Both the position numbers and the translations under genes were made by a program. 64,000 nucleotides of DNA from Candidatus Ideonella esbjergensis. Lineage in GTDB: Bacteria; Pseudomonadota; Gammaproteobacteria; Burkholderiales; Burkholderiaceae_C. The stretch lies in the NCBI GenBank assembly GCA_016710065.1, contig JADJLP010000010.1:310001-374000 (forward strand), written 5' to 3'. Below are positions 17,161 through 27,483 of this stretch, piece after piece (the stretch's first letter is position 1; every line of letters begins with the position of its first letter). A model generated the notes under the pieces. The model was not told the DNA's origin and ran no database searches. It saw nothing but the letters and a program-made list of their open reading frames with translations.

Positions 17161-20098
17161 TCAGAGCTTGTAGGTAACCCCCAAGCCAAGCTGGCGACCA
17201 AACTTGCGCACCTCGTAAGGCACCATGGCCTTGGGATCCGGGTTGAAGCCCTGGGCCCCCACCGACTTGGTGGTCACAAGAGCGGCATCGGTGACGTTGT
17301 TCAGTTGCAGCACCATCGACAGACCCTTGAACATACCCGAATCAAACCCATAGCCGAACTGCAGGTTCACCAGGCGCTCGGCGCTGGTGTTGGTGTACAC
17401 GGTGGCGTACTTCCAGTCACGCGCCTGAGCCAGGAAGGGTGAACGGTAGGTCTGGTTCACGCGCGCCGAGAAGCCGTTCTTCTCGTAGTAAGCCGTAAGG
17501 CTGGTGGTAGCGCCCGACAGGCCCTCCAGCGGCTTGGCCATGTCACCGTCGGCGTGTATCGAGCTGCGAACCTTGCTGCCCGAAGCCACGATGCCAAATC
17601 CGTCGAGCATCGGGCTCAGCAGGTTGCCTTCCAGCACAGCCTGCAATTCCACGCCTTGCACCGACCCGCCCTTGCCATTGGCCGGGGTGTTCACATTCAC
17701 CACATTCTTGGTCGGTGCCAGCAGCGGATCGTGCGCAACATTGGTGAAGTCGAACGGCATCCCTTGGGAATAGATGTTCGACTGAACCTTCTTTGCTGTA
17801 GACCGCACCGGCAATCACGCTTCGCTTGCCAAAGTACTTCTCCAGAGACAAGTCAAACGAGTTGGCCCGCCACGGTTCCAGCTGCGGGTTGCCCGCCGCA
17901 TCACCACTCCAATCCGCAGCCCGAATTGCGGTCGGATTGTTCGGGTCCACAGGCGTCTTCGCCGTCAACTTCGACGAGAAGCCCGCACGCATGTCGTTCA
18001 TCTCAGGTCGCACCAAGGTGCGGGCCGCACCGAACCTGGCCACCAGGCTGTTCTTCAGGTCGAACACCAGGTTCAGGCTGGGCAGGATGTCGTCGTAGTC
18101 CTTGCCACCCGAAACAGCGCGCAGGTTGATGGGATTGGTCTGCGCGGTGCCTCCCACCCACGACCAGCCGTTCGAATTCTGAGAACTGCTGACAAACTGC
18201 GCCCCTACATTGCCACGAACCCCGATGCCACCCACTTCGGTGTCGATGTCGGCCTTGGCAAAGCCGGTGATGATCTTTTCCTGCACGCCTGAATCGCTGG
18301 TGGTGGTCAGCCAATAGGCCTGCTTGGTGTCGAAAAACCCACTCTTGGCCAGTGCTTCTGCGTCAATGGACAGCACGGGCGGCACGCCATAACCACCCAG
18401 GTTCACCGGGCTGCGCAAGTAGGCCGAAGGCACAGTGTTGATGTAGGTGCCGCCTGCGTCCTTCTTCATGAACAGGTCGAACTGGTTCTTCTGGAGGTTC
18501 TTGGTGCGCTCGGTGTAATTGACCCCGAATTCCACCCCGCTGAAGACGCCATCCAGCGCATACTTTTCAGACAGGCGCAGCGACTTGATCTCGTCGTCGG
18601 TGTGCGGCTTGCGCACCGGGCCAGTCCAGCCGGGGCCGGCAGAACTGCCGAAGCCAAAGGGATCACCCACCCGCATCACGTTCGGATCCACCAGGCTGGT
18701 GGTGCCTGCGGGCGTGATCTTCATCTGTGCGTCCGGGTCGGTTCCCGGCGTCACGAAGTTGAAGCTGCCACGGCTGAAGGCGCCATTGGCGAACGGCGCA
18801 GCATAGGCCTCGTAGAAGGCTTCATTGCGCTTGTTGCGCGAGAAACTCAGATCAGCCGTGAAGCTGAGCTTGTCGTTCACCCTGTAGCTCGTGTTCCAAC
18901 CAAAGGCCGACGTCTCATCGGTACGCCGGGTGGTGTTGTTGATCACACCGTTGGCAATCTGACTCATCGTGCCGCCGGTCACGATGGTGTTGCCCCCCAC
19001 TTCCTGCGTAGTCAGGTTGGAGAAGACGGGACGCTCAGCGGGGTTGCCGCTCCAGATGCCGTTGTACAGCTCGGCTTGAAAGCCGCTGCTGACCGTCTTG
19101 GACTCGAACTTGGAATAGAACAGGTCCAATTGGCTGCGCAAATCCTTGCTGGGTTTGAACTCCAGCGTCGCCATCAAGCCGTCGCGCACATTGCTCTTGG
19201 TCTCCGCAAAGATCTCAAAGCGTTGCGGAAAGGCCGCGTAATCCAGCGGGCCCTTGCCATTCGTCGCCAACGGCAGACCGACGGCCGGCACCGGGCACCA
19301 GCTCTCAGGAACGGCCTTGGTGCAGTTCGGGTTGTTGTTGTAAGGGTTGACGTATTCGTTGATGCGGTTGGACACGGTCTGCGCGGGCGTGTCCAGATGC
19401 GCATAGCCCAGCAACACCCCCACGGTGCGATCAGCAAACTGGTCCACGTACGAGGCGCTGAAACGCTTGCCCACCGTGGAGCCACCGCCGGCCACAGACT
19501 GGCTCTGCGAGTTTGTCTCACCACGCAGGCTGACGGTGACTTGGCGCCCCGACAAGTCCAGAGGCTTGAGGGTGCGGATGTCCACCGTCCCCGACAGGCC
19601 TTGCCCCACCAACGCCACATCCGGCGTCTTGTAGACCACCAATGAACTCACCAGTTCGGAGGGAAACTGGTCAAACTCCACGGAGCGCCCGTCATTGGAG
19701 CTGACCATTTCGCGGCCATTCATCACCGCGCCACCGTACTTGGGTGGCATGCCGCGGATGGAGATGAAGTCGGTGCGACCACTGGCGCCGCGCTGGCCGG
19801 TAACGCCAGGCAGGCGAGCCAGAGACTCGGCCACGCTTTGTTCGGGCAGCTTGCCAATCTCTTCGGAGGACACCACTTCCACGATGGAGTCGGCGTTGCG
19901 CTTGGCCGCCACCGAGGTTTCGATGCTGCGGCGGATGCCGGTCACCACCACGGTTTCAGTGGCAGGAGCGGCGGTCTGCGCTTCGGCGGCCCCCATGGCC
20001 AGCAGCAGCAGCGAGCAGGCCGCAGCAACGGGGCGCACCCGCAGCAAGGTTTCGGGCGGCTGCTGTCGGGTACGGGACGGATGGGCGATGTTCGTCAT
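17161..20098 (-). pseudogene. TonB-dependent outer-membrane receptor, one frameshift
   Basis: When joined across one frame break this is a ~978-residue receptor, a normal length. The signal peptide ends near AAEAQ, followed by a TonB-box-like ETVVVTGIR and plug-domain motifs (SVAESLARLPGVTGQRG, ISIRGMPP). A long beta-barrel ends GLGVTYKL. The break is near 17791: an extra base (minus-strand aaaGaagg) throws the first 851-codon frame off, and the last ~205 residues continue in another frame (KKVQSNIYSQG). The downstream part is well conserved, so this is either a recent mutation or a sequence error. AGGAG precedes the ATG. It probably imports the glycan degraded by the downstream enzymes. Confidence 0.88.
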
Positions 20099-20258
20099 GG
20101 GTTTGTCTCCTGTGGCGCTGGGTCTGTGCAGGGGCCCGTCGCCAGCCTCTGCAGGGCTGCGGCGACCGGGTTCGGTCAGTCAACGGCGATTGTTAAGGCA
20201 TCAATCAAGTAGTTAATCTATTGTTAACCCTATATTTTGGCGTCCAGCCAACAACTTT

Positions 20259-20284
20259 GAAAGCGCTTTCTTGAAAGCGTTTTC
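20259..20284 (-). promoter_or_regulatory. Two tandem LacI-family operator-like palindromes
   Basis: A perfect 12-bp palindrome gaaagcgctttc at 20259-20270 is followed by an imperfect copy gaaagcgttttc at 20273-20284, centres 14 bp apart. The CG-centred GAAANCGNTTTC-like form is typical of LacI/GalR-family operators. They lie about 160-185 bp upstream of the TonB-receptor start, so they probably control the glycan locus. No LacI-family regulator gene is present in the window, so the regulator must be encoded elsewhere. Confidence 0.7.
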
Positions 20285-20467
20285 CAAGATCGGCCAGCGC
20301 GACGAATCGGCTGAGATGGCCCTGCGTCAAAGGCCTGAGAGCAGGCACTGAGATGCGCCCGCAGGGCCAATCTGCCGAGGACAACCGACGCGCCAAGCAT
20401 TGGGAGCCAGTCTTCCGCCAAGGGCGAGGCCCGCGCTTGCCCGCTCAAGCCAAAAGGCATATGCTTA

Positions 20468-20477
20468 GATATATATC
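20468..20477 (+). promoter_or_regulatory. Candidate VapB operator/promoter palindrome
   Basis: A perfect AT palindrome, gatatatatc, lies 18 bases before the vapB start and just upstream of its GGAG site, within the likely promoter. Antitoxin-binding sites in vapBC promoters are usually palindromes in this position, so autoregulation is a reasonable inference. AT palindromes this short can also be chance or simply a -10 region. Confidence 0.4.
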
Positions 20478-20495
20478 AAACCTCGGAGCATGGGC

Positions 20496-20756
20496 ATGAG
20501 CCAGGTCGCAAAACTGTTCGTCAACGGGCGCAGCCAGGCGGTGCGTCTGCCGGTCGCCTTCCGGTTCGACACCAAGGAGGTGTTCATTCGCCGAGACCCC
20601 GAAACGGGTGAGGTGATCTTGTCGAGCCGGCCACCGAGCTGGGAGGCCTTTTTCTCCATGCTCAAGAATGCCGATGCGCCCGCCAGCTTTCTGAACAAGA
20701 AAGAGCGCGGCCAGAAAACCCAGCGCTGCGACCCCTTCGAGGGCTGGCACGAATGA
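20496..20756 (+). CDS. vapB: VapB-type antitoxin (AbrB-like)
   Basis: An 86-residue antitoxin. The N-terminal half (VAKLFVNGRSQAVRLPVAFRF) is the swapped-hairpin AbrB/MazE-like DNA-binding fold of VapB proteins. The C-terminal half is the toxin-binding tail. ATG at 20496 is chosen because GGAG at 20485-20488 has proper spacing; the ATG at 20490 would be too close. The stop overlaps the toxin start as ATGA. It should neutralise the PIN toxin and repress its own promoter. Confidence 0.9.
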   Translation: MSQVAKLFVNGRSQAVRLPVAFRFDTKEVFIRRDPETGEVILSSRPPSWEAFFSMLKNADAPASFLNKKERGQKTQRCDPFEGWHE

Positions 20757-21151
20757 AGCGCTACATGCTGGACACCAACACGGTGAGCCATTTGATCAAG
20801 GCCCATCCGTTGGTTGCCAAGCGCTTGGTGGCCGTGCCCATGGCAGCCGTCTGCATATCGGCCATCACCGAGGGCGAACTTCTCTTTGGGCTGGCGAAGC
20901 GGCCCGAGGCAAAGCGGCTGCATGCCGCCGTGCGGCAGTTCTTGCTGCGCGTTGACGTGCTGCCTTGGGACAGCGCCACCACCGAACCCTATGGCCTGCT
21001 GCGGGCAGGGTTGGAACTGACCGGCAAGGCGCTTGCACCGCTTGATTTGCTGATCGCCGCGCATGCTGTGAGTACCGGGGCCGTCCTGGTGACGAATGAC
21101 CAGGCCTTCGCCCAAGTGGCCAGGCTTGAGCTGGAAGATTGGACGCGCTGA
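20753..21151 (+). CDS. vapC: VapC-type PIN-domain toxin ribonuclease
   Basis: A 132-residue PIN-domain RNase that should cleave tRNA or rRNA when free of antitoxin. The acidic metal-binding residues are all visible: Asp7 in MLDTNT, Glu40/Glu42 in TEGEL, Asp98 in PLDLLIA and Asp116 in TNDQ. It starts in an ATGA overlap with vapB, so the toxin is translationally coupled to its antitoxin. The pair appears complete and functional. It ends four bases before the response-regulator gene, so readthrough into the two-component genes is likely. Confidence 0.92.
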   Translation: MKRYMLDTNTVSHLIKAHPLVAKRLVAVPMAAVCISAITEGELLFGLAKRPEAKRLHAAVRQFLLRVDVLPWDSATTEPYGLLRAGLELTGKALAPLDLLIAAHAVSTGAVLVTNDQAFAQVARLELEDWTR

Positions 21152-21155
21152 GCCC

Positions 21156-21833
21156 ATGAACCTCCTGCTCGCCGAAGACGACGCCATCCTGGCCGATGCG
21201 CTCACCGCGCAGTTGCAGGGTGCAGGCTTCGCCGTGGAGCACGCGCCCAATGGCGCGGTGGCCGAGTACCTGCTGCTCAAGCAGCCTTTCGATCTGGCCA
21301 TCCTCGATCTGGGCCTGCCCATGGTGGACGGGCTCACGGTGCTGCGCCGGGTGCGGGCCGCCTCGCGCGAGCTGCCGGTGCTGGTGCTGACGGCACAAGA
21401 CAGCCTGGACGACCGGGTGGCGGGCCTGAACGCCGGTGCCGACGACTACCTGACCAAGCCCTTTGATTTTCCCGAGCTGGAGGCCCGGCTGCGGGCCTTG
21501 CTGCGCCGCAGCCGGCCCGGCAGCCACCACGCGGAGCTGGGGCAACTGGTCTTCGACCGCGACAGCCACCGCGCTGCCGTCCAAGGCCAGCCGCTGGACC
21601 TGAGCCCGCGCGAATGGATGTTGCTGGACCTGCTGCTCACCCAGCGCGACAGGGTGGTGACCAAGGAGCAGATAGCCCAGGCCTGGGCGGTGGAGCGCTC
21701 GGAGGTGGGTGGCAACAACGCCATCGAGGTCTACATCCACCGCCTGCGCCGCAAGCTCGAAGGCTCGGGCCTGGTGATCCGCACGGTGCGCGGCCTGGGC
21801 TATTTGCTGGAAGCCGGGGCCGAGCCGGCCTGA
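21156..21833 (+). CDS. OmpR-family response regulator (TctD/GltR-like)
   Basis: A 225-residue regulator with a receiver domain (acidic pair in AEDD, phospho-acceptor Asp51 in ILDLGLP, Lys101 in TKPF) and a C-terminal winged-helix DNA-binding domain ending in the VRTVRGLGYLL motif. ATG at 21156 is used, four bases after the vapC stop. The partner kinase follows 12 bases downstream. Because a sugar ABC operon comes next, it likely controls that transporter, as GltR/GtrS-type pairs do for glucose uptake in pseudomonads; this is inference from position. Confidence 0.9.
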   Translation: MNLLLAEDDAILADALTAQLQGAGFAVEHAPNGAVAEYLLLKQPFDLAILDLGLPMVDGLTVLRRVRAASRELPVLVLTAQDSLDDRVAGLNAGADDYLTKPFDFPELEARLRALLRRSRPGSHHAELGQLVFDRDSHRAAVQGQPLDLSPREWMLLDLLLTQRDRVVTKEQIAQAWAVERSEVGGNNAIEVYIHRLRRKLEGSGLVIRTVRGLGYLLEAGAEPA

Positions 21834-21845
21834 GGTGCACCGCAC

Positions 21846-23327
21846 ATGACCAGGTGGCCACGCTGGCTGCGCAAGGTGTCGGGCGCCCGCTCGCTGCATC
21901 GGCAACTGCTGATGTGGCTGCTGCTGCCGCAACTGGTGCTGTGGATGGCCGGGGCCTACTTCACCTACAACCTGGCGGCGCGCTATGCCAACCGCGCCAT
22001 TGATGCCACGCTCTCGCAGGCCTCGCGGGCGCTGGCCCGGCAGGTCAAGCCCATCGACAGCGGCCTGTTCATCGACTTTCCCCGCGCGGCGCAGGACATC
22101 CTGGAGAGCGACCCCGACGACCGGGTGTTCTACACCGTCAGCTCGCCACCGGGCCAGTTCATCCTGGGCAACCGGCATCTGCCGGCGCCCGAGATGGCGC
22201 AACCCGATTTCGGCGAACCGTATTTCTATGACGCCAGGGTGGCCAGCACCACCAGCAGCACATCGGGCACCACCGACGCCGTGCGCGTGGCCGCGCTCTA
22301 CCTGCGCTACGCCACCGCCAGCACGCCCGACCAGACCATGCTGGTGCAGGTGGCCCGCAGCCGCGCCAACCGCGAGGAACTGGCCCGCAGCATCCTGGTG
22401 GACACGCTGCTTCCGCTCTCGGCTGTGATCCTGCTGATGAGCATGATCGTCTGGGCCGGCATACGCGCAGGCCTGGCACCGCTGGCCCTGTTGCAGCGCA
22501 AGGTGGAGGGCCGCGCCGCCAACCTGCTGGCGCCCATACAACTGGCAGCCGCACCGCCCGAGGTGCGCTCGCTGGCCCGCGCCATGAATGACTTGCTGGA
22601 AGAGGTGAACCACAGCGTGGCGGCGCAAAAGCGCTTCATCAGCGATGCCGCCCACCAGCTGCGCACCCCGCTGGCCGGCCTGAAGAGCCAGACCGAGCTG
22701 GCCCTGCGCGACGCGACCGACCCGGCCCAGACCGCCCGCCTGCAGCGCGTGGTTGAGAGCGCCACCCGCAGCGCCCACCTGGTGAACCAGTTGCTCACCC
22801 TGGCCCGTGCCGAGCCCGAATCGGCCAGCCTGCAAAACCGCCAACCCGTGGACTTGCTGCGCCTGGCCCGCGAGTTGACAGCCGAGACCGTGCCACGCGC
22901 ATTGCAGGCCGGCATAGACCTGGGCCTGGACGAGACCGACGCCACCGCAGGCGACGCCGTGCAGGTACACGGCATCGCCCTGCTGCTGCGCGAGGCCCTG
23001 GCCAACCTGCTGGACAACGCCATCCGCTATGCCGGCAAGGGCTGCACGGTGACGGTGCGCGTGCACCGGCAGGACGAACTGGCCGTGCTGGAGGTGGAGG
23101 ACAACGGCCCCGGCGTGCCAGCGCAAGAACTCGAGCACGTGGTGCAGCGCTTCGTGCGCGCCACGCAAGATGGCACCGGCTGCGGCCTGGGTCTGGCCAT
23201 CGTGCGCGAGATCGTGGAGCGGCACGCAGGCAGCTTTCAGCTCCATGCGGTGGGGCCCCACGGCCTGTTGGCCAGGGCCAGCCTGCCCCTGCTGGGCAAG
23301 GGTAAGCCCGGCGCCGCGAAGTATTAA
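21846..23327 (+). CDS. Sensor histidine kinase (TctE-like)
   Basis: A 493-residue inner-membrane kinase. The first membrane segment is near residues 18-40, followed by a periplasmic sensor region of about 150 residues of the TctE type. A second membrane segment (LLPLSAVILLMSMIVW) and a HAMP-like linker follow. The H-box DAAHQLRTPL has its phospho-acceptor at His270. The ATPase part shows the N-box NLLDNAIRY, G1 EDNGPGV and G2 GTGCGLGLA. All catalytic boxes look intact. It is cotranscribed with the response regulator and lies directly upstream of the sugar ABC genes. Confidence 0.92.
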   Translation: MTRWPRWLRKVSGARSLHRQLLMWLLLPQLVLWMAGAYFTYNLAARYANRAIDATLSQASRALARQVKPIDSGLFIDFPRAAQDILESDPDDRVFYTVSSPPGQFILGNRHLPAPEMAQPDFGEPYFYDARVASTTSSTSGTTDAVRVAALYLRYATASTPDQTMLVQVARSRANREELARSILVDTLLPLSAVILLMSMIVWAGIRAGLAPLALLQRKVEGRAANLLAPIQLAAAPPEVRSLARAMNDLLEEVNHSVAAQKRFISDAAHQLRTPLAGLKSQTELALRDATDPAQTARLQRVVESATRSAHLVNQLLTLARAEPESASLQNRQPVDLLRLARELTAETVPRALQAGIDLGLDETDATAGDAVQVHGIALLLREALANLLDNAIRYAGKGCTVTVRVHRQDELAVLEVEDNGPGVPAQELEHVVQRFVRATQDGTGCGLGLAIVREIVERHAGSFQLHAVGPHGLLARASLPLLGKGKPGAAKY

Positions 23328-23392
23328 TGATTCATTAACATGGCGCCGCGCCGGGCACAGGGCCCACGCTCTCACGACCCCGAGGACACGCC

Positions 23393-24667
23393 ATGACCCA
23401 AGCCCCCCACACCACTGCGCCGCGCCGCCACCGGCTGGCGCTCGCCGCCCCCTGCTGACCTTGGGCGCCAGCGCAACCCATGCCGGTGAGGTGGAGGTGC
23501 TGCACTGGTGGACCAGCGGTGGCGAGGCCAAGGCCGCTGGCGCGCTGAAATCCACGCTGCAGGAGAAGGGCCACACCTGGAAAGACTTTGCCGTGGCCGG
23601 TGGCGGTGGTGATGCCGCCATGACGGTGCTGAAGTCGCGCGTGGTGTCGGGCAATGCGCCCTCGGCCGCGCAGATCAAGGGCCCTTCATTGCAAGAGTGG
23701 GCGCGCAATGGCGTGCTGGCCAGCGTGGACGACGTGGCCAAGGCCGACCACTGGGACGACGCGCTGCCCAAGGTGGTCAGCGACATCATGAAATACAAGG
23801 GCAGCTACATCGCCGTGCCGGTGAACGTGCACCGCGTGAACTGGCTCTGGGCCAACCCGGCCGCCTTCAAGAAGGCCGGCGCCACCGTGCCCACCACCTG
23901 GGACGAATTCTTTGTGGCGGCAGAGGCACTGAAGAAGGCCGGCATCACCCCGCTGGCGCATGGCGGCCAGCCCTGGCAAGACCTCACCACCTTCGAGGCC
24001 GTGGCCTTGGGGCTGGGCGGGCCAGATTTCTACCGCAAGGCCCTGGTGCAGCTGGATGCGGCCACGCTCAAGAGCCCCACCATGGAACAGGTGCTCACCA
24101 CCTACAAGAAGCTCAAGCCCTACACCGACCGCAACGCCGCCGGCCGCGACTGGAACCTGGCCACCGCCATGGTGATCAAGGGCGAGGCCGGCATGCAGAT
24201 CATGGGCGACTGGGCCAAGGGCGAGTTCATCGCTGCCGGCAAGGCGCCGGGCAAGGATTTCGTTTGCACGCCCGCCCCCGGCACCGCCAAGGCCTACACC
24301 TTCAATATCGATTCGTTCGCGATGTTCAAGCTCAAGAACGAGGCCAACGTGAAGGCGCAAAGGGACCTGGCCGGCGCCATCATGTCGCCCGCCTTCCAGG
24401 AGACCTTCAGCCTGAACAAGGGGCTCCATCCCCGTGCGCATGGGCCTGAAGATGGACAAGTTCGACGACTGCGCCAAGGCCTCGGCCACCGATTTCATGG
24501 CCACCGCCAAGGCCGGCACCCTGCTGCCCTCGCTGGCCCACGGCATGGCCGTGCCCTCGTCGGCCGAAGGCGCCATCAAGGACGTGGTGAGCCAGTTCTG
24601 GAATTCCGACAAGATGACGGCCAAGGACGCGATGGGCAAGATCGCATCGGCTGCAAAGAGCAAGTGA
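23393..24667 (+). pseudogene. Sugar-binding periplasmic protein (system 2), two frameshifts
   Basis: Read across two breaks, this is a ~424-residue extracellular solute-binding protein with mature start VEVLHWWTSGGE and the LAHGGQPWQD segment, like the receptor at 12851-14095. The first break, near 23450, lies inside the signal peptide: the ATG frame hits TGA at 23456, while one added base would give a normal Leu/Ala-rich signal ending SATHA. The second, near 24420, is an extra G in a gggg run after SLNKG; beyond it the reading continues as VRMGLKMDKFDD to the stop. The two indels compensate in length and the rest is conserved, so sequence error is likelier than decay. Confidence 0.85.
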
Positions 24668-24668
24668 C

Positions 24669-25529
24669 ATGAGGGCTGCGCTCTTGCCGAAGCTGGTGAT
24701 AGCGCCCTCCTTCGTCCTGTCGTTCCTGTTCATCTACGGCCTGATGGCCTGGAACGGCTACCTCTCTCTCTCGGCCTCCACGCTGCTGCCCAACTACGAG
24801 TACGTGGGTTTCGAGCAGTACGGCGAGTTGTTCGAGTCGGAACGCTGGTGGGTGGCAGCCAAGAACCTCGGTATCTTTGGCGGCCTGTTCATCGGCGGCA
24901 GCATGGCCCTGGGCCTGCTGCTGGCCATCCTGCTCGACCAGAAGGTGCGCGCCGAGGGCCTGCTGCGCACCATCTACCTGTACCCGATGGCGCTCTCGTT
25001 CATCGTCACTGGCACGGCCTGGAAGTGGATTCTCAACCCCGGCCTCGGCATCGAGCATTTGATGCAGCAATGGGGCTTCACCACCTTCGAGTTTGGCTGG
25101 CTGGTGGATGCCGACATGGCCATCTACTGCGTGGTCATCGCCGGCATCTGGCAATCGGCCGGCTTCGTGATGGCACTGTTCCTGGCCGGGCTGCGCGGCA
25201 TTGACGACAGCATCATCAAGGCCGCCCAGGTGGACGGCGCCAGCCTGCCGCGCATCTACTGGCGCATCCTCATCCCCACGCTGCGGCCGGTGTTCTTCAG
25301 CACGCTGATGGTGGTGAGCCATCTGGCCATCAAGAGCTTTGACCTGGTGATGGCGCTCACCGCCGGCGGCCCCGGCTATGCCACCGACCTGCCAGCCACC
25401 TACATGTACACCATGGCCTTCTCGCGCGGCCAGATTGGCCTGGGCGCCGCCAGCGCCACCATCATGCTGGCCACGGTAGCGGCCATCGTGGTGCCCTACC
25501 TGTATTCCGAATTGCGGGTGAGGAAATGA
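24669..25529 (+). CDS. Sugar ABC transporter permease, MalF type (system 2)
   Basis: A 286-residue inner-membrane permease with about six membrane segments. It has the ATPase-docking loop around IIKAAQVDGASLPRIYW and the shared EGLLRTIYLYPMALSFI segment also seen in the system 1 homologue. It begins one base after the binding-protein stop and ends in an ATGA overlap with the next permease. Its role is one half of the channel importing a sugar, probably a glucose- or mannose-type monosaccharide given the adjacent epimerase/isomerase-family gene. Confidence 0.93.
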   Translation: MRAALLPKLVIAPSFVLSFLFIYGLMAWNGYLSLSASTLLPNYEYVGFEQYGELFESERWWVAAKNLGIFGGLFIGGSMALGLLLAILLDQKVRAEGLLRTIYLYPMALSFIVTGTAWKWILNPGLGIEHLMQQWGFTTFEFGWLVDADMAIYCVVIAGIWQSAGFVMALFLAGLRGIDDSIIKAAQVDGASLPRIYWRILIPTLRPVFFSTLMVVSHLAIKSFDLVMALTAGGPGYATDLPATYMYTMAFSRGQIGLGAASATIMLATVAAIVVPYLYSELRVRK

Positions 25530-26392
25530 ACCTGACCGCCCCCCGCATCAGCCTGGGCCGCATCGCGCTGCTGGCCGCCCTGCTGCTCTTCGCGGCCTTC
25601 TTCCTCACGCCGCTGTACGTGATGCTGAGCACCTCGCTCAAGACCATGGACGAGATTCGCAACGGCACCCTGCTCTCGCCGCCCATGAGCCCCGGTTTTG
25701 CCGCCTGGGCCAAGGCCTGGAGCTCGGCCTGCACCGGCACCGACTGCGGCGGCCTCCAACCCTTCTTCATGAACTCGCTGCTCATGGTGCTGCCGGCGGT
25801 GGCGGTGTCCACCAGCATCGGCGCCGTCAACGGCTATGTGCTCTCCAAATGGAAGTTCCGTGGCAGCGAGTTCATGTTCGCCCTGCTGCTGTTCGGCGTG
25901 TTCATGCCCATGCAGGTGGTGCTGCTGCCCATGAGCCAGGTGCTGGGCTGGCTGGGCATTGCCAGCTCGGTGTGGGGGCTGATCCTGGTGCATGTGGTGG
26001 CGGGCATCCCCAGCACCACGCTGTTCTTCCGCAACTACTACGTGGGCCTGCCCGATGAACTCATCAAGGCCGCCATGCTCGACGGCGCGGGCTTCTGGCA
26101 GATCTTCTGGCGCATCGTGCTGCCGCTCAGCACGCCCATCCTGGTGGTGACGCTGATCTGGCAGTTCACCAACATCTGGAACGATTTTCTCTACGGCGTG
26201 GTGTTCTCGGGTGCCGACTCCAAGCCCATCACCGTGGGCCTGAACAACCTGGCCAACACCAGCAGCAGCGTCAAGGAATACAACGTGGACATGGCCGCCG
26301 CGATGATCGCCGCGCTGCCCACGCTGTTTGTCTACATCGTGGCGGGCAAATACTTCGTGCGCGGGCTCACGGCCGGCGCGGTCAAGGGTTAG
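25526..26392 (+). CDS. Sugar ABC transporter permease, MalG type (system 2)
   Basis: A 288-residue inner-membrane permease, partner of the preceding MalF-type subunit. About six membrane segments are evident, and the docking loop is around ELIKAAMLDGAGFWQIFW. The closing segment YFVRGLTAGAVKG resembles the end of the system 1 permease (FVRGIAAGAVKG). The start overlaps the previous stop as ATGA, and 13 bases separate it from the ATPase gene. Confidence 0.93.
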   Translation: MNLTAPRISLGRIALLAALLLFAAFFLTPLYVMLSTSLKTMDEIRNGTLLSPPMSPGFAAWAKAWSSACTGTDCGGLQPFFMNSLLMVLPAVAVSTSIGAVNGYVLSKWKFRGSEFMFALLLFGVFMPMQVVLLPMSQVLGWLGIASSVWGLILVHVVAGIPSTTLFFRNYYVGLPDELIKAAMLDGAGFWQIFWRIVLPLSTPILVVTLIWQFTNIWNDFLYGVVFSGADSKPITVGLNNLANTSSSVKEYNVDMAAAMIAALPTLFVYIVAGKYFVRGLTAGAVKG

Positions 26393-26405
26393 GAACAGGC
26401 AAGCC

Positions 26406-27483
<1,078 letters not shown>

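Larger units (their letters stand above)
20099..20495. other. Divergent intergenic region between TonB receptor and vapBC
   Basis: A 397-base region between two divergently transcribed units. The receptor side has an AGGAG ribosome site, a moderately AT-rich stretch (20190-20250) with two gttaa-containing blocks, and the tandem LacI-type operators. The vapB side has an AT palindrome directly before its ribosome site. Bases 20290-20460 show nothing I can interpret; short open frames there have no recognisable product. I could not define -35/-10 elements with confidence. Confidence 0.5.

Noticed and set aside
20865..23798. A 977-codon minus-strand open frame opposite the two-component genes
   Set aside because: It overlaps vapC, the response regulator and the kinase, all of which have intact motifs on the plus strand; no domain is visible in the antisense product.
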